Shown here: positions 35,221 to 45,957 of the stretch, piece by piece
Position numbering within the stretch: the stretch's first letter is position 1
How the letters are laid out: every line of letters starts with the position of its first letter
Assembly: GCF_963924675.1 (NCBI RefSeq)
Contig: NC_089223.1
Coordinates: 8,692,881 to 8,756,880, forward strand
Length of the DNA stretch: 64,000 bases
Source: Phocoena phocoena
Lineage: Eukaryota; Chordata; Mammalia; Artiodactyla; Phocoenidae
Direction of reading: 5' to 3'
Notes under the pieces: generated by a model
Databases searched by the model: none
What the model was told of the DNA's origin: nothing
What the model saw: the letters and a program-made list of their open reading frames with translations, nothing else
Made by a program: the position numbers and the translations under genes

Positions 35221-35850
35221 GTGTTTAACCTGTCCTGTCTGAAGCAGTTGTTGCTGTGGTGCTCTAATGGTGATTTTCCTCATTCCTTCTACATCTTTAA
35301 TTGGAAATCTTTTGTAAAGAAGACTAGTCCCTTTCTCCCATTTATTTGTTTGTTTATGTGTTCACTTTGGGGGCGGGTGTTAATATCAGTGTGGATATGT
35401 ATTTCATTCTTTGGGTTACGATCCAATACTATTGTTACTTATTTTGTTTTTGAAAATGTTCTAATTTTGGCTATTGGGAGCTTTTATTAGGCCCTTTCAC
35501 TATGTCTTGATCTTTTATTATTTATTTTTAATCACTTCCTTCCTTCCTGGCATCACATACCGCTCCAGGATTATCCAGTGTTTTCCCTACCCCAGCCCTG
35601 GTATAAACCAGTTTTACAAGGAGCCCCGGTTCCTTTTATTAGAGAATGATATTTAGAAACCAAGCTCATTGCTGCTGGGGTGACACTTCTTCTGGCACCT
35701 CTAAGTGGATGGAACTGGGGAATATATGTACCGTAACTCATGTCTGTAAACATGTCTCTATTTATTCCTATTATATTTGTAGGTATTAAAAAATCATGAA
35801 TCCATTTGAATACCCCCATCTCCAATCCAGTACCACGTGGTTCATTCTAG
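35221..35850. mobile_element. Ancient L1M-type UTR repeat
   Basis: 'aatggtgattttcctcattc' with 'cttctacatctttaattgga', 'cagtgtggatatgtatttca', 'cccagccctggtataaacca', and 'ttattagagaatgatattta' with 'gaaaccaagctcattgctgc' follow an old L1M (ME/MC-like) untranslated region. The same kind of element runs through 63015-64000. The strand is not assigned because I cannot anchor it to an ORF. Open frames 35221-35490, 35474-35656 and 35571-35825 (-) are chance frames in it. Confidence 0.6.
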
Positions 35851-36004
35851 CATTTACGCTTTCCTTGTTTGTAACTTCTTCCTTTGGCAGTGAGAAAGTC
35901 AACTGTCAGTTTCTACAGTATATTTATTAGTTCAACCCTAGCATAAAAGTAAAGTAGTTTTAGAATTGCTAGGCCATACCCTTGTGAGGAATAAATTTAC
36001 CAAC

Positions 36005-36232
36005 TCTAGCAGAGATTGGCCAAGTACAGCTCACAGGCCAAATCCAACCCAGCACCTGTTTAATAAATAAAGTTTTATTGGAACACAGCCACGCTCATTT
36101 GTTTACATATTGTCTGTGGCTGCTTCTGTGTTCCAGCTACACAGTTAAATAGTGGTGACAGAGATCCTTGCTTGCCAAGCGGAACATATTTACTGTCAAG
36201 TCCTTTATTGAAAAAGTTTGCCAAGCCCTAAG
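36005..36232. mobile_element. hAT-Charlie nonautonomous element (MER3-like)
   Basis: The motifs 'aataaagttttattggaaca', 'cagccacgctcatttgttta' and 'atattgtctgtggctgctt' and the end 'gaaaaagtttgccaagccct' match a widely dispersed hAT MITE with terminal sequences of the AGTTTGCCGACCCCTG type. The exact subfamily name is from memory. The element is nearly complete. Confidence 0.65.
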
Positions 36233-36344
36233 CTAGAGCGTAGAGTTAATGTATATTTCTTTTTGTGTTTAACTCAGGAAACTGTTTGCCAAAGTTGTTT
36301 GGGTCAGCAACTTTTTGTGATTATGTAATTCCTTTGAAATACAT

Positions 36345-36720
36345 CTAGATTTGTCACATCCTGCATCCCTCCCCACATCCTGTTTGATCTGATTTTTAAA
36401 AGTTAACATACAGTAAAATTCACTCTGCGATGTACAGTTCTTTGAGTTTTGACAACTGTGATGACTCATGTATTTATCCCCACAATTCCGTACAGAAGTT
36501 TTCTCACCCCACTCCGTGCCCCAAGTTCCCTAGTGTTCATTGATATTCAACCTTTCTCTTTACACCTTTGTCACTGGCAACCACTAATCTTCTTTCTGTC
36601 CCTACAGTTTTGCCTTTTCCAGAGTGCTATATATACATGGAATTGTGCAAAATGAGCCTTTTTATGTCGGACTTCTTTCACTTAGCAAAGTGTGTTTAAG
36701 ATCTAAGCATGTTTCTGTGC
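36345..36720 (-). mobile_element. Old L1M 3' UTR fragment
   Basis: 'taacatacagtaaaattcac' with 'gtacagttctttgagttttg', 'gtcactggcaaccactaatc', and 'cctacagttttgccttttcc' with 'agagtgctatatatacatgg' match the complement of an old L1M 3' end. Confidence 0.7.
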
Positions 36721-36739
36721 TAAGCTATTTCCTACCTGG

Positions 36740-36772
36740 TCTTTTATGGAAAAAGTTTACTGACCCCTGTTA
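36740..36772. mobile_element. Terminal fragment of a second MER3-like hAT element
   Basis: 'ggtcttttatggaaaaagtt' followed by 'tactgacccctg' repeats the terminal motif of the element at 36005-36232, about 500 bases away and in the same direction. Only the end is preserved. Confidence 0.5.
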
Positions 36773-37254
36773 TAAAGAATAGAAAGGAATGGGAGAAGAT
36801 GGGTGGCTTTGTTAGAGATTTGATATAAGAAGCAAAGAAAAATTAAAGATGGTTCTGTAATTTTGAATTTGGCTTATTGAGAGAATGTTTTACCTTAGTA
36901 AAAATAGTGAAGCCCTATTTGGGGGTTGCTCTTAAATGGCCAGATACTTTTTTATAATTCATCATTATGCAAAACTAGAAAAATGAACATTAAAGTGGTC
37001 CTGAGTTGGCCAAACAACAAACCCCATCAAAGTGACAAGTGTATCAGTTTTCATTCTAGTTGCTGGAAAATGGGAGGCATTGAGTAGTAGGAGTCAGTAT
37101 GCAACCACAGAAGCGAGAGTTTTTACATCATTCGGGCCATATGATTTTCCCTGTCTGAAGAAGTGTTGTCCAGAAAGCTCCTCACAAGACAACAATGGAA
37201 GTCCTTTCGTAATACATATTTGTTTTCAGATAATGTATTATCATTCTAAAATTT
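36773..37254. other. Unique sequence
   Basis: No gene or nameable repeat is seen. The open frame 37032-37319 has no domain and runs into an old L1 relic. Confidence 0.5.
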
Positions 37255-37900
37255 CAGATGGTAGAGAGGAAGTGAAAGTAACCCTGCAATCCCACATTCT
37301 TCAGGATAAGTACTGTTAACCTGTTGGGTAATTCCTTTCTGAATTCCTTATGCCTATAGATAGAGAGCGTCATGCTGTAATACTCTCCTATTAGCTGCTC
37401 TTTGATGTAATAATATATTGTCTATGTCTTTTTTTGTAATATTTTCAGTCCTACTTTATGGTGGCATAATATTCTATTGTGTAGTTATGCTGTTATTATA
37501 TAACCAAACTATTTTTGATGTCAATATAGGTGATGGCTATGTTTTCACTATTAAAACTCAAAGAGCACCATTCTATGCACACATAGTCATGATTTCTTCA
37601 CTATGGTCCTAGCATAAATTTCTAGAGGCAGAACTTCTAAGTAAAAAGATGGCGCTTTTTTTTGTGGTACGCGAGCCTCTCACTGTTGTGGTCTCTCCCG
37701 TTGCGGAGCCCAGGCTCCGGACGCGCAGGCTCAGCGGCCATGGCTCACGGGCCCAGCCGCTCCGCGGCATGTGGGATCTTCCCGGACCGGGGCACGAACC
37801 CGTGTCCCCTGCATCAGCAGGCGGACTCTCAACCACTGCGCCACCAGGGAAGCCCAAAGATGGCTTTTTTATCAGTTGTATTTTTAAGGCTGCATCCAAA
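37255..37900 (-). mobile_element. Old L1M (MD/ME-type) fragment split by a CHR-2 SINE
   Basis: 'gaaagtaaccctgcaatccc', 'gtggcataatattctattgt', and 'cctagcataaatttctagag' with 'gcagaacttctaagtaaaaa' match the complement of an old L1 ORF2 C terminus and 3' UTR. The SINE at 37656-37855 interrupts it. Confidence 0.6.
37656..37855 (-). mobile_element. CHR-2-type SINE, recent
   Basis: A short T run (8 bases) is followed by 'gtggtacgcgagcctctcac', with the far end 'caccagggaagccc'. Flanks 'aaagatggcgctttt' (from 37646) and 'aaagatggctttttt' (from 37856) form a near-perfect target duplication, with a two-base difference. The tail is shorter than in its sisters. Overlapping open frames are artefacts. 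Confidence 0.92.
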
Positions 37901-38929
37901 AGTAAACATTTTTTTTTTGACTTTTTAAGCTCAGGAAGTCTTGTCAATGATAATTATAAAGGGATAGAACATGGTTGTTTTTGAACTATGGGGAAGCAGA
38001 CTAAAGGTGAGGTCGTTAACCAAAAAAAAAATCAGTATTAAACACAGTGAGGAAGCCATAGGCAATTAATGATAGCACTGTCAACCTGTCTTCATTCTTT
38101 TCTGTATCTTGACTGATTTCAGCCCTAGAGGATGAAGTAAAAAGGAAGAGGAGGAATTGATGGGAAGACATCTCAAGTGCCTAATTGGGTCTTTTGTTTA
38201 ATCTTCAGAGGGGTGTTCTTTTGACCCCAAGCATGATCAAAAAGAAGATAGCATGTTGCATTCTATAAGCAAAAACCTTAGAGAAAGCATTAACTTCGCT
38301 GTTTATCACTTCTTTTATCTCACATTTTTTATTCATAATTTCTTTACCATTTTCCTAGCATAAGTTTCTAGAAGCAGAACTTCTAGATAAAACAATGACA
38401 TTTAAAATTTTGTGTTTGAGAGAAGTTTTCACTGGTATTACCAGACATTTTTGAATACTTTCATAAAACTTATTTTCCATTTTGATCATTTGGTACTTAG
38501 CAAATACCACAATGTGCTACTGGTTCTTTTATGAGTTTGGTCTCAACATACTCAACTAGTAAAAATTCTTTGAGAGTACTATCTTTAATATCTAGTGGGT
38601 ATGTTGACAATATTTGTTGATTGATATATGTTACTGAGATATTGATTCTAATGCATTATACTTTTAATAATCCATAAACACAGGAAGTGGAAAAGTCTAC
38701 CATTAAAATATATACAAATTACTCTCATCTTCCTACTGTATGATTAATTTATCATACTTTTGTGGCTAGAACATTTGCATTTCTAAATTGTGCCTATCTG
38801 GTTTTCCTTACTACAGTGAAAGACATATCATTTATCTAGTTGCCAAATCCAGAAAGCTTAATTTTTCCTTCTGCTTAAGTTTCTGAGATCCATCCATATC
38901 TTTCTATTCCCAAAATTACTTTTGGTACA
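37901..38929. other. Mostly unique AT-rich sequence
   Basis: No gene is seen. About 38335-38475 again resembles an old L1 complement, with 'cctagcataagtttctagaa' echoing the segment at about 37608-37650 (see findings). Confidence 0.5.
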
Positions 38930-39215
38930 TTTCAGTCTCTTAGACACTCCAACAGCCTCCTCATTTGTCTACCTACCTTTGGAATTGTGCCCTACTCCCA
39001 AACATTCACTTTGTTACAGCTAGAGAGGCTTCTAAACAAAACACGAATCTCACGATGTTACTCTGTTTAAGACTCTTTAATGCTCTCCCTTTGCCCTTAC
39101 AGGGAAAAACTCTGTAGCAGGGCATTTGAGACTCTAGGTTCTGGTCCCAGCTTATTTCTCCAGTCTCCTTCAAACCTTTCTATTTCTGTGCTCTGCATTC
39201 CAAAATACTAATTAG
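38930..39215 (+). mobile_element. L2 ORF2-end fragment
   Basis: 'ctcttagacactccaacagc' with 'ctcctcatttgtctacctac', 'tctcacgatgttactctgtt' with 'taagactctttaatgctctc', and 'cagcttatttctccagtctc' follow the conserved L2 ORF2 C-terminal order. The frames are decayed. Confidence 0.6.
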
Positions 39216-39929
39216 ACCCTAAATATATAGTGTCTTCTCTCTGGCCCTTTTACACTGTGGTGTAAGGCTGAAATTAAGACTCGGTGTTAACGTTGCCTTG
39301 ACATCTGTAAAATTGGGAGAGCTTTGAATGACCTAACCACAAGTTCCCCTTCCCCCCTGCTCCTGCAGATAAAGAACCCTAGTCTAACAGACCTCTTATC
39401 ACAAGACCTGGTTCAGTCCTGAAGTAGCAGGCTTCAGTTCCCAGCCAGTGCAAGAAATTATTCAGACAAGCCAAGGGCCACCTCAGCCTCTTGTTACTAC
39501 AAAGCCTGCCCCCTACAGCCCCTGCTTATTGATTTGTTCCCAAGAGCAACCCCCATGTGGCCCTGCATGGCATGTGATGTCCTCTTCACCTGGCTTGTGT
39601 AGTTTATGTGACTAAGAAAATACTGTCAGTCTCATCTGGCTAGTGGTGGGTGTTGTCTGTTCAGTCATCCACATAACTCTAGGGCAGGAGTCTCTCCCTC
39701 ACCATAGGTGTGAGGAGGAGATGAATGAAACCTGCATATGCTATTTATTATGTTTTGGAAGAAAGTTTCTGTTGATCTCACTAAATTCTGATCATCCATT
39801 CAGACTCAGAATTGCAAATGAGATGCCCAGCTTCTTTTAATGATCCAATCTCTGTGCTTCATTTAAATTAAAGCCTTTTTTCATACCATGGACAGTCATG
39901 CTGCTTCAACCTAGGAAGTGTTTAGCAGG
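39216..39929. other. Unassigned sequence, possibly old LTR material
   Basis: The GC-richer part 39270-39710 has no recognisable gene. It directly precedes an MLT2-type LTR and could be further retroviral remnant, but I cannot match it. Confidence 0.35.
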
Positions 39930-40443
39930 TGTATTAGTCATGGTTATAGAACAGAGAGGGAGAGAGAGACAGAGAGACAGAGAGACAGGGAGGGAGAGAG
40001 AGAGACAGAGAGACAGAGAGAGACAGAGACAGAGAGAGAGAGAGATGGGGAAATGTATAATAGGAATTGGCTCCTGCAGTTATTGAAGCTGAGAAGTCCC
40101 AGTATCTGTGGTCTGCAAGCTGGGAAAGCCAGTGGTGTAATTCAGTCTGAATCAGAAGGCCTAATAACCAGGAGCACTGATGTCCAGGGGGAGGAGAAAA
40201 TAGATGTCCCAGGCCAAGCAAAGAGAGCAGATCCGCCCCTCCTCTGACTTTTTGCTCTATTATTCAGGCTCTCAACAGATGCATGATGCCCACCCGTATT
40301 AGTAAGGGTGATCTTGACCCAGTCTGATTCAAATGCTAATTTCTTCTGGAAACAACGTCACAGACACATCCAGAAATAATGTGTGTTAGCTATCTGGGCA
40401 TCCCTTAGTCCAGCCAAGTTGGCATATAAAATTAACCATCACA
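39930..40443 (-). mobile_element. MLT2-type LTR (ERVL), solo
   Basis: The + strand is the complement of an ERVL LTR. It starts 'tgtattagtcatggttatag' with 'aacagagagg', continues 'ataataggaattggctcctg' with 'cagttattgaagctgagaag', then 'tgatgcccacccgtattagt', and ends 'gccaagttggcatataaaat' plus 'taaccatcaca', giving TG...CA ends. No internal retroviral genes flank it. A GA/CA simple-repeat expansion (39955-40046) sits at the usual purine-rich spot near one end. The family name is from memory. Confidence 0.8.
39955..40046 (+). repeat. (GAGAGACA)n-type purine-rich simple repeat
   Basis: About 90 bases of GA steps with regularly spaced CA, inside the MLT2-type LTR. It creates the repetitive RER/ETERQ and SLSLSL reading frames seen on the two strands (39898-40247 +, 39934-40221 -). 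These are low-complexity by-products, not genes. Confidence 0.93.
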
Positions 40444-40807
40444 GGGAAGGAGGAGAGTATGGCCACTTCTCCACTCCCCCACCTTGTTCCAGCTCTTCTC
40501 AACATCACTTTCCCAGTAGGCTGCCACTGCAACTTCCTGAGTTGGTTCTGGAGGGAGCAAAGAAGGAATGGAAAAAATCCTAGTTGGCAGAGGCAGATGT
40601 AACTTGGTATTTGGTGCCCTCTGAGTATGGCAGATTCCCAATGTTCATTCTTTTTCTCCTGAAATATTTTTGTGAGTGTTTTAGATATTCTCCCTTTGAA
40701 GAAAAACAAAAAACAAACAAACAAAAATGCCTAGATTCAACTCTTGTGCTGTGAGGTTTGTTTCTCCTGCAGTTGTTTCCTACATTCCCCTGACCGCCCG
40801 GCTATTT
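40444..40807. other. Spacer between LTR and SINE
   Basis: No gene is seen. An A/CAAA-rich run lies at 40700-40725. The minus-strand frames at 40386-40724 have no recognisable domain. Confidence 0.5.
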
Positions 40808-41149
40808 CTTTTTTTTTTTTTTTTTTTTTTTTAATAGTGTTTATTTATTTTTACTTGTTGACAGTTTTGCTTTATTTATTTATTTATGGCAGTGTTGGGT
40901 CTACGTTTCCGTGTGAGGGCTTTCTCTAGTTGTGGCAAGCGGGGGCCACTCTTCATTGCGGTGCGCGGGCTTCTCACTATCGCGGCCTCTCTTGTTGCAG
41001 AGCACAGGCTCCAGAGGCGCAGGCTCAGTAATTGTGGCTCACGGGCCCAGTTGCTCCGCGGCATGTGGGATCTTCCCAGACCAGGGCTCGAACCCGTGTC
41101 CCCTGCATTGGCAGGCAGATTCTCAACCACTGCGCCACCAGGGAAGCCC
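40808..41149 (-). mobile_element. CHR-1-type SINE (long form) with target-site duplication
   Basis: A T run of about 25 bases is followed by TTTATTTATTTA repeats, 'ggcagtgttgggtctacg', 'gtgtgagggctttctctagt', 'cgcgggcttctcactatcgc', and the end 'caccagggaagcccc'. The longer 3' part (about 130 extra bases) distinguishes it from the CHR-2 copies. The flanks repeat 'ccggctatttcttt' (about 40798-40811 and 41151-41164). The overlapping open frames on both strands are artefacts. Confidence 0.92.
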
Positions 41150-41390
41150 CCCGGCTATTTCTTTATTGGACAGTATCTCTGATGTCTTCCTGCTAAAGGC
41201 TCCTTGTTCTTGGCAGCAAACCCTCCTGAAGAGGGTGTTCCCCTCAAATGATCTTTGTGTGGCTCTTTCCTCCAAAATCTGCTTCTCAAACATAGGAACC
41301 ATGCCTCTCTGACCTACCAGTGATGGAAAACATAGCCTGCTTTCTTCACTCTGCAGACCCAGGTTCAGACATTCCCTTTGGAATGTCTTC

Positions 41391-41790
41391 GGGTAGTCAA
41401 GCCACACACTCCATTAATAAGTTCCCTGACGGAAGAGACAATCCTAAAGCCAATGTGTCAGAAGTTCTGGGACCAGCAGGACGACCATCTCACTCTTCTT
41501 CAATTTCACAGCTTTCTAAGGGAAGTAATTCGCCAGACTGGCTGATGCATCAGGGTCCACCAGACACTGCAGAGATACTAAAAACTTTACCTCAGAAGTA
41601 CAGGAGGAAACTTGTATCTCAAGAAGAAATTGAATTTATCCAACGTGGAGGTCCAGAATAATCACTGACAGCGTGGCTGCTGTTTGTTTAATCAGACAAA
41701 GAAGAATCTTTACAATAAAGGACTTCCAGGATGACAAATGAGAAATTGAACATTAAACAACTTTAATAAATATTCTGTAAAAAAAAAAAA
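41391..41790 (+). pseudogene. MRPS36: Processed pseudogene of MRPS36/KGD4, 5'-truncated
   Basis: The parent gene encodes a small mitochondrial protein of about 103 residues. It was first listed as ribosomal protein mS36 and is now viewed as KGD4, which tethers E3 to the 2-oxoglutarate dehydrogenase complex. The copy starts at about codon 14 ('gtagtcaagccacacactcc'). One base is missing at about 41420, so the first ten codons are out of frame with the rest. From there about 80 codons are open to the normal TAA at 41659-41661. They include the family motifs FPDGRDNPK, PPDTAEILKTLPQKYRRKL and VSQEEIEFIQRGGPE. A 3' UTR of about 115 bases, AATAAA at 41765-41770 and an A run (41780-41797) follow, with no introns: a retrocopy. 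The plus-strand open frame beginning at 41320 has about 30 unrelated N-terminal codons. The target duplication is weak ('gaatg'). Confidence 0.9.
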
Positions 41791-41799
41791 AAAAAAAGA

Positions 41800-43329
41800 A
41801 TGAAGTAGAAAATTTAGATGGACACTTGTATCTCCTAATTTATGTATCTTGGTCAGCTTCTCCACAAGCTTATCTGATTGTTTATATACTTTATACTTAT
41901 TAAAGTATACGTTTCAAAAAATGTTTATGTTCTCCAAACTTTAGTAGTCAGACATTCAATTCTCTCATCGGTACCTTGGTCGATCCATTCAGTAGCCTTG
42001 AGGTGAGGAAGAAGCGCTCTCTTCCCTACCCCAAGGGTGGGGGGTGGGTAAAATGCCGCTCTATTTGGATAACTTGTGCTAAAGAAACTCTCTTATTTAT
42101 TAGGTTTATTCAACTACTTACATATCCCTAAATTAGGTAATGGGCCAACAAATGCAAAAATATTTTGGATTACCTCTTCTGCATATCCTATGTAAATGAT
42201 TTAGCGGGATGCTTTGAAATGGAGAGCAGGTGGCATAAATGGTTCTATTTTCCCTTTGGGCCCGATGTAAAACTGGAGCAGATGAAGTGCCATTTTAACA
42301 TCCTGTTATATTTTGTACCTAAATTTTATTTTCCGTGACATTACTGTACCTTCTCAACAGTCTGGCTAGACTTTTATCTATAAAGAAATTTAACAGCAGT
42401 CGACTTGCTACGTTAACCAAAGATTTTAAAGATAAGTCAGTCGTCTGTTTAAAACTGTGTTGAGTATATACTTGCTGAGCTCATTCAGATTCATGTTTGG
42501 AAATAGTAATGTTTTAGGTTGAATCATATGTACCATGATCATTTCAAAATAAATAACTATTTAACTAATATTTGTGATGGATCATTAAAATAGGTCTGAT
42601 CTCGTTGTGTATTTTAATTTCCACACTTTGGTGGTGACAGCAAAGGCAAGTTTTTCTCCTTCATCATAAAAGGTTTTCTGTTTTGAGTGTTAAACTCTCA
42701 CATTCAGCTCCCTTCTTAATCACAAAATAGGTCAGGATAGGCATTAGGGATTCTGAAGAGTTCTTGAACCTCCTGAAATTCTATGCAAAAGTTTATGTAT
42801 ATATTTATAATTTGTTATATGCAACTTAATCTTAGAAGGACAATGCCTTAAAACAAGACATTCTAAAAAATCATCATGTTTTTTGGTCAAAGAAAACTGA
42901 GTGCTATTAAAAAAACTGTATATATATCAAAATAATTGTGTTTGTGCACTTATATTGTCATTCTACAAAGGATTTGGCTTGACTTATAGAAATACATTGG
43001 ATAAAAGAAGATTTTTTCAAAAAGGATTTTCAGTTTAAAATTGGAAACATATAGTTAGTCTTTTCCCTTCTTCTCAAAGAAATCACAAGAAGTAAACAAG
43101 AAAGATAAAATTAAATGCAAATTTCTTCTTCAGTAAAACTAGACAACAGGTGAAACTCCAGACTCAAATATTGTTGGAAAGGGATCTACAGGCATTGAGG
43201 ACTAAACAGCAGAGCTGAAATCAATGAGCACTTCAAGAAATTATAAATTTTTAAATAATCTCAGAGAGGGAAAGTCTGTCTAAGTAGGATCCCAAACTTA
43301 GAATATATAAAATAAGATTGACAAATTCA
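41800..43329. other. Unique AT-rich sequence
   Basis: No gene or confident repeat is seen over about 1.5 kb. The frames are short. This is one of the cleaner repeat-free stretches of the window. Confidence 0.55.
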
Positions 43330-44205
43330 ATCGTATAAAACAACAAAAACAATAATAATAATGAATTTTTTTGCAAGGTAAAACACCTTTAAAGAAAAAT
43401 GACCAACTAGTAGAAATATTTTCATCCTATTACATTCGACAGTCTAGTTTTCCTAATATAAAAAAGACTTTAACAGATCAATAATGAGAGGATCATCAAT
43501 CCAATAGGAAAGGGCAAATGATAAAAACAAGCCATTAACAAAAAATACAAATAGGTCTTTAATCATAAAAAGATGTTCAGCTTCACTCACAATTAGAGAA
43601 TACTATCACTGTGATATTGTTCTTCACCAAATTGGTAAATATATATGATAGTAGCATAATAGTGAGAATGTAAATTGATAATACTTATATAAAATATTTT
43701 GGAAAAAATCCTTCAGAATTGCAAATATTCATGTGTGTGAAATGTGCACTTACAAGGTTGTTCCTTGTACAATTTGAAATGTCATAAGATTGAAAACAGC
43801 CCTAATATTTTTAGTAGTACAGATTGGGTTAAATAAATTATGGTACATCTAAAGAAAGGAATAAGGTCTGTATGTATTGAGATGAAACTATGTGTATATA
43901 TATTGTTAAAAAATATCAAAGGGCAAAATCATGTATATGGCTTGCTCCTTTTTTTGCAAAAAGAAAAAAGTAAAAGTATATGCACATGTTTATACATACT
44001 TTGAAGACTTCTGGAAGAATGAAAAAGAAACTGGTAACAGTACTTTTTTTCCTGATGGGAGTGGGGAAGTGAGTAGCTGAAGGATAGAGGAGTGAAGACA
44101 AAGTTTCATGTATACATTTTTATATTTTTTGAATTTTGAACCATTCGAAATTTGTACTCTACTTATTGTTGTATTCTATATTCAACTAAATAAAGTTAAA
44201 GGTGA
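43330..44205 (+). mobile_element. Old L1M (ME-type) 3' fragment
   Basis: 'gatgttcagcttcactcaca', 'gggttaaataaattatggta', 'gggagtggggaagtgagtag' and 'ttttgaattttgaaccattc' follow an old L1 ORF2 C-terminal/3' UTR order. It is highly diverged and the left edge is approximate. Confidence 0.6.
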
Positions 44206-44569
44206 AATCAAAAAGACTGACAATATGTACACTTATGACCTTGCCCAATTATTGTTATATTTTTAGTGAAAGAACATATGAACGTATTTATTTAGGTTAA
44301 GGGTAGCAGCAGAATCTTTATTAACAAGTGAAAATATAATTTGTATTTGTTTTATCAAAAAGTCAACTCCAGTTGTCATTTATCTGCTGGAAAAACAATT
44401 CAATGCCTCAGTGCAAACAGTAAAAAATAGAGGATTCTATCTTCTATTTTCATTAATATCATTGTACTCCATGTCTCACTTATCAAACTACTCCTCTCTA
44501 AATAAGCTATTTCTTTACTGTCACACGTTAATAACAACACATAATCACTATACCATCCAGATTTTTCTC
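44206..44569. other. Unique spacer
   Basis: No gene or nameable repeat is seen between the old L1 and the MER2 element. Confidence 0.5.
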
Positions 44570-45142
44570 AAATATTAAAATAAAAAATTCCAGAAGTAAA
44601 CACTTCATAAGTTTTAAATTGCATGTTTTTCTGAGTAGTATGATGAAGTCTTGTGCAGTCCTACTCTGTCGCTGCCAGAATCCCCAACCATCAATATCTT
44701 TCTGCTCCTGACATCCAACCATTGACCTCACTGTGGCTCAATGATCCAAAGAAGATGATCCTCCTTCTGACTTATTGTCAGAGGTCAATAGTAGCCTAAC
44801 ACTACGTCAAAATACTTGTGTCATTAACCTCCGTTCATCTCATCATGTAGGCATTTTATCATCTCATATCCTCATAAGAGTGAGTTCAGTGCAATAAGAC
44901 ACTGTGAGAGAGAGACCACATTCACGTACGTTTTATTACAGTATATTGTTATAATTGTTATATTTTATTAGTTATTGTTGTTAATCTCTTATTGTACCTA
45001 ATTTATAAATTAAACTTTATCATAGGTATGTATGTATAGGAAAAAACATAGTGTATATAGGGTTTGGTATTATCTGTAGTTTTGGACATCCACTGGGGGT
45101 CTTGTAACATATCCCCTGCAGATAAGGGGGGGACCACTGTAT
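44570..45142 (+). mobile_element. MER2-type Tigger DNA transposon (TcMar-Tigger), nonautonomous
   Basis: 'aaaattccagaagtaaacac' with 'ttcataagttttaaattgca' lies near the left end. 'cataggtatgtatgtatagg' with 'aaaaaacatagtgtatatag', then 'gacatccactgggggtcttg' and 'cagataaggggggaccact' lie at the right end. These match the MER2 consensus closely. The extreme left inverted-repeat end is missing or decayed. The right end abuts a TATA, consistent with the TA target of mariner-type elements. No transposase frame is present. Confidence 0.85.
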
Positions 45143-45957
45143 ATAACTCGATGAGTTTGGGAATAAGTATACAACTGTAAAACCATCCCCATCATCAAGG
45201 CCAGAGACATACCCATCACCTCATAAAGCTTCCTCCTGCCCTTGTTATTATTGCTTTATTATCGTTATTATTTAAATTATTTTTGTGGTAAGAATGCTTA
45301 ATGTAGATCTACACTCTTAGAAAATGTTAAGTATACAATGCAATATTGTTAGCTATATGCTCTATGCTGTAAGGTAGATCTCCAGAACTTATTTATCTTG
45401 GATAAGTAAAACTTTGTATTCTTTGACCAACATCTTCCCATTTCCCTTCCCCCAGACCCTGGCAACTATCATTCTACCCTCTGCTTCTATAAGTTTGACT
45501 ATTTCAGATTCCAGACATAAGCGAAATCATGCAGTATTTGTCTTTCTGCATTTGGCTTTTTGCACTTAGCATAGTGTCCAGGTCTGTCTCTGTTGTCACA
45601 AAGGGCAGGCTTTCCTCCTTTTTTATGGCTGAATAATATCCCATTGTATGTATACAGCACATTTTCTTTATCCATTCATCTGTCAACGGACATTTAGGTG
45701 GTTTACTTATCGTGGCTATTGTGAATAATGCTTTAGTGAACTTGGGGGTGGAGGTTTATCTCGGAGATCCTGACTTCAATTCCTTTGGATATATACTCAG
45801 AAGTGGGGTTGCTGGCTCATGTATAAGTTTTATTTTTAATATTTTAAGGAACCTCCATACTGTTTTCAGTAATGACTTGCAACTTATATTCCTACAAACT
45901 GTATACAGGGCTCCCTTTTCTTCACAATCCTCAGCAACACTTGTTATGTTTTGTTTT
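45143..45957 (-). mobile_element. LINE-1 3' end (L1MA-type), 5'-truncated
   Basis: On the + strand this is the complement of an L1 3' UTR and ORF2 C terminus: 'ctggcaactatcattctacc', 'gctgaataatatcccattgt', 'tttatccattcatctgtcaa', 'gaacctccatactgttttca'. The minus-strand frame 45504-45686 encodes the recognisable TDEWIKKMCCIHTMGYYSAIK end of ORF2p. Homology stops near 45957. Confidence 0.85.

Noticed and set aside
39898..40247. Arg/Glu-rich and Ser/Leu-repeat open frames
   Set aside because: They are translations of the GAGAGACA simple repeat inside an LTR.
31589..40443. Possible endogenous retrovirus with internal genes between the two LTRs
   Set aside because: The LTRs at 31589-31940 and 39930-40443 belong to different families, and the DNA between them is L1, L2, SINE and unique sequence with no gag, pol or env-like frames. 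Each is a solo LTR.
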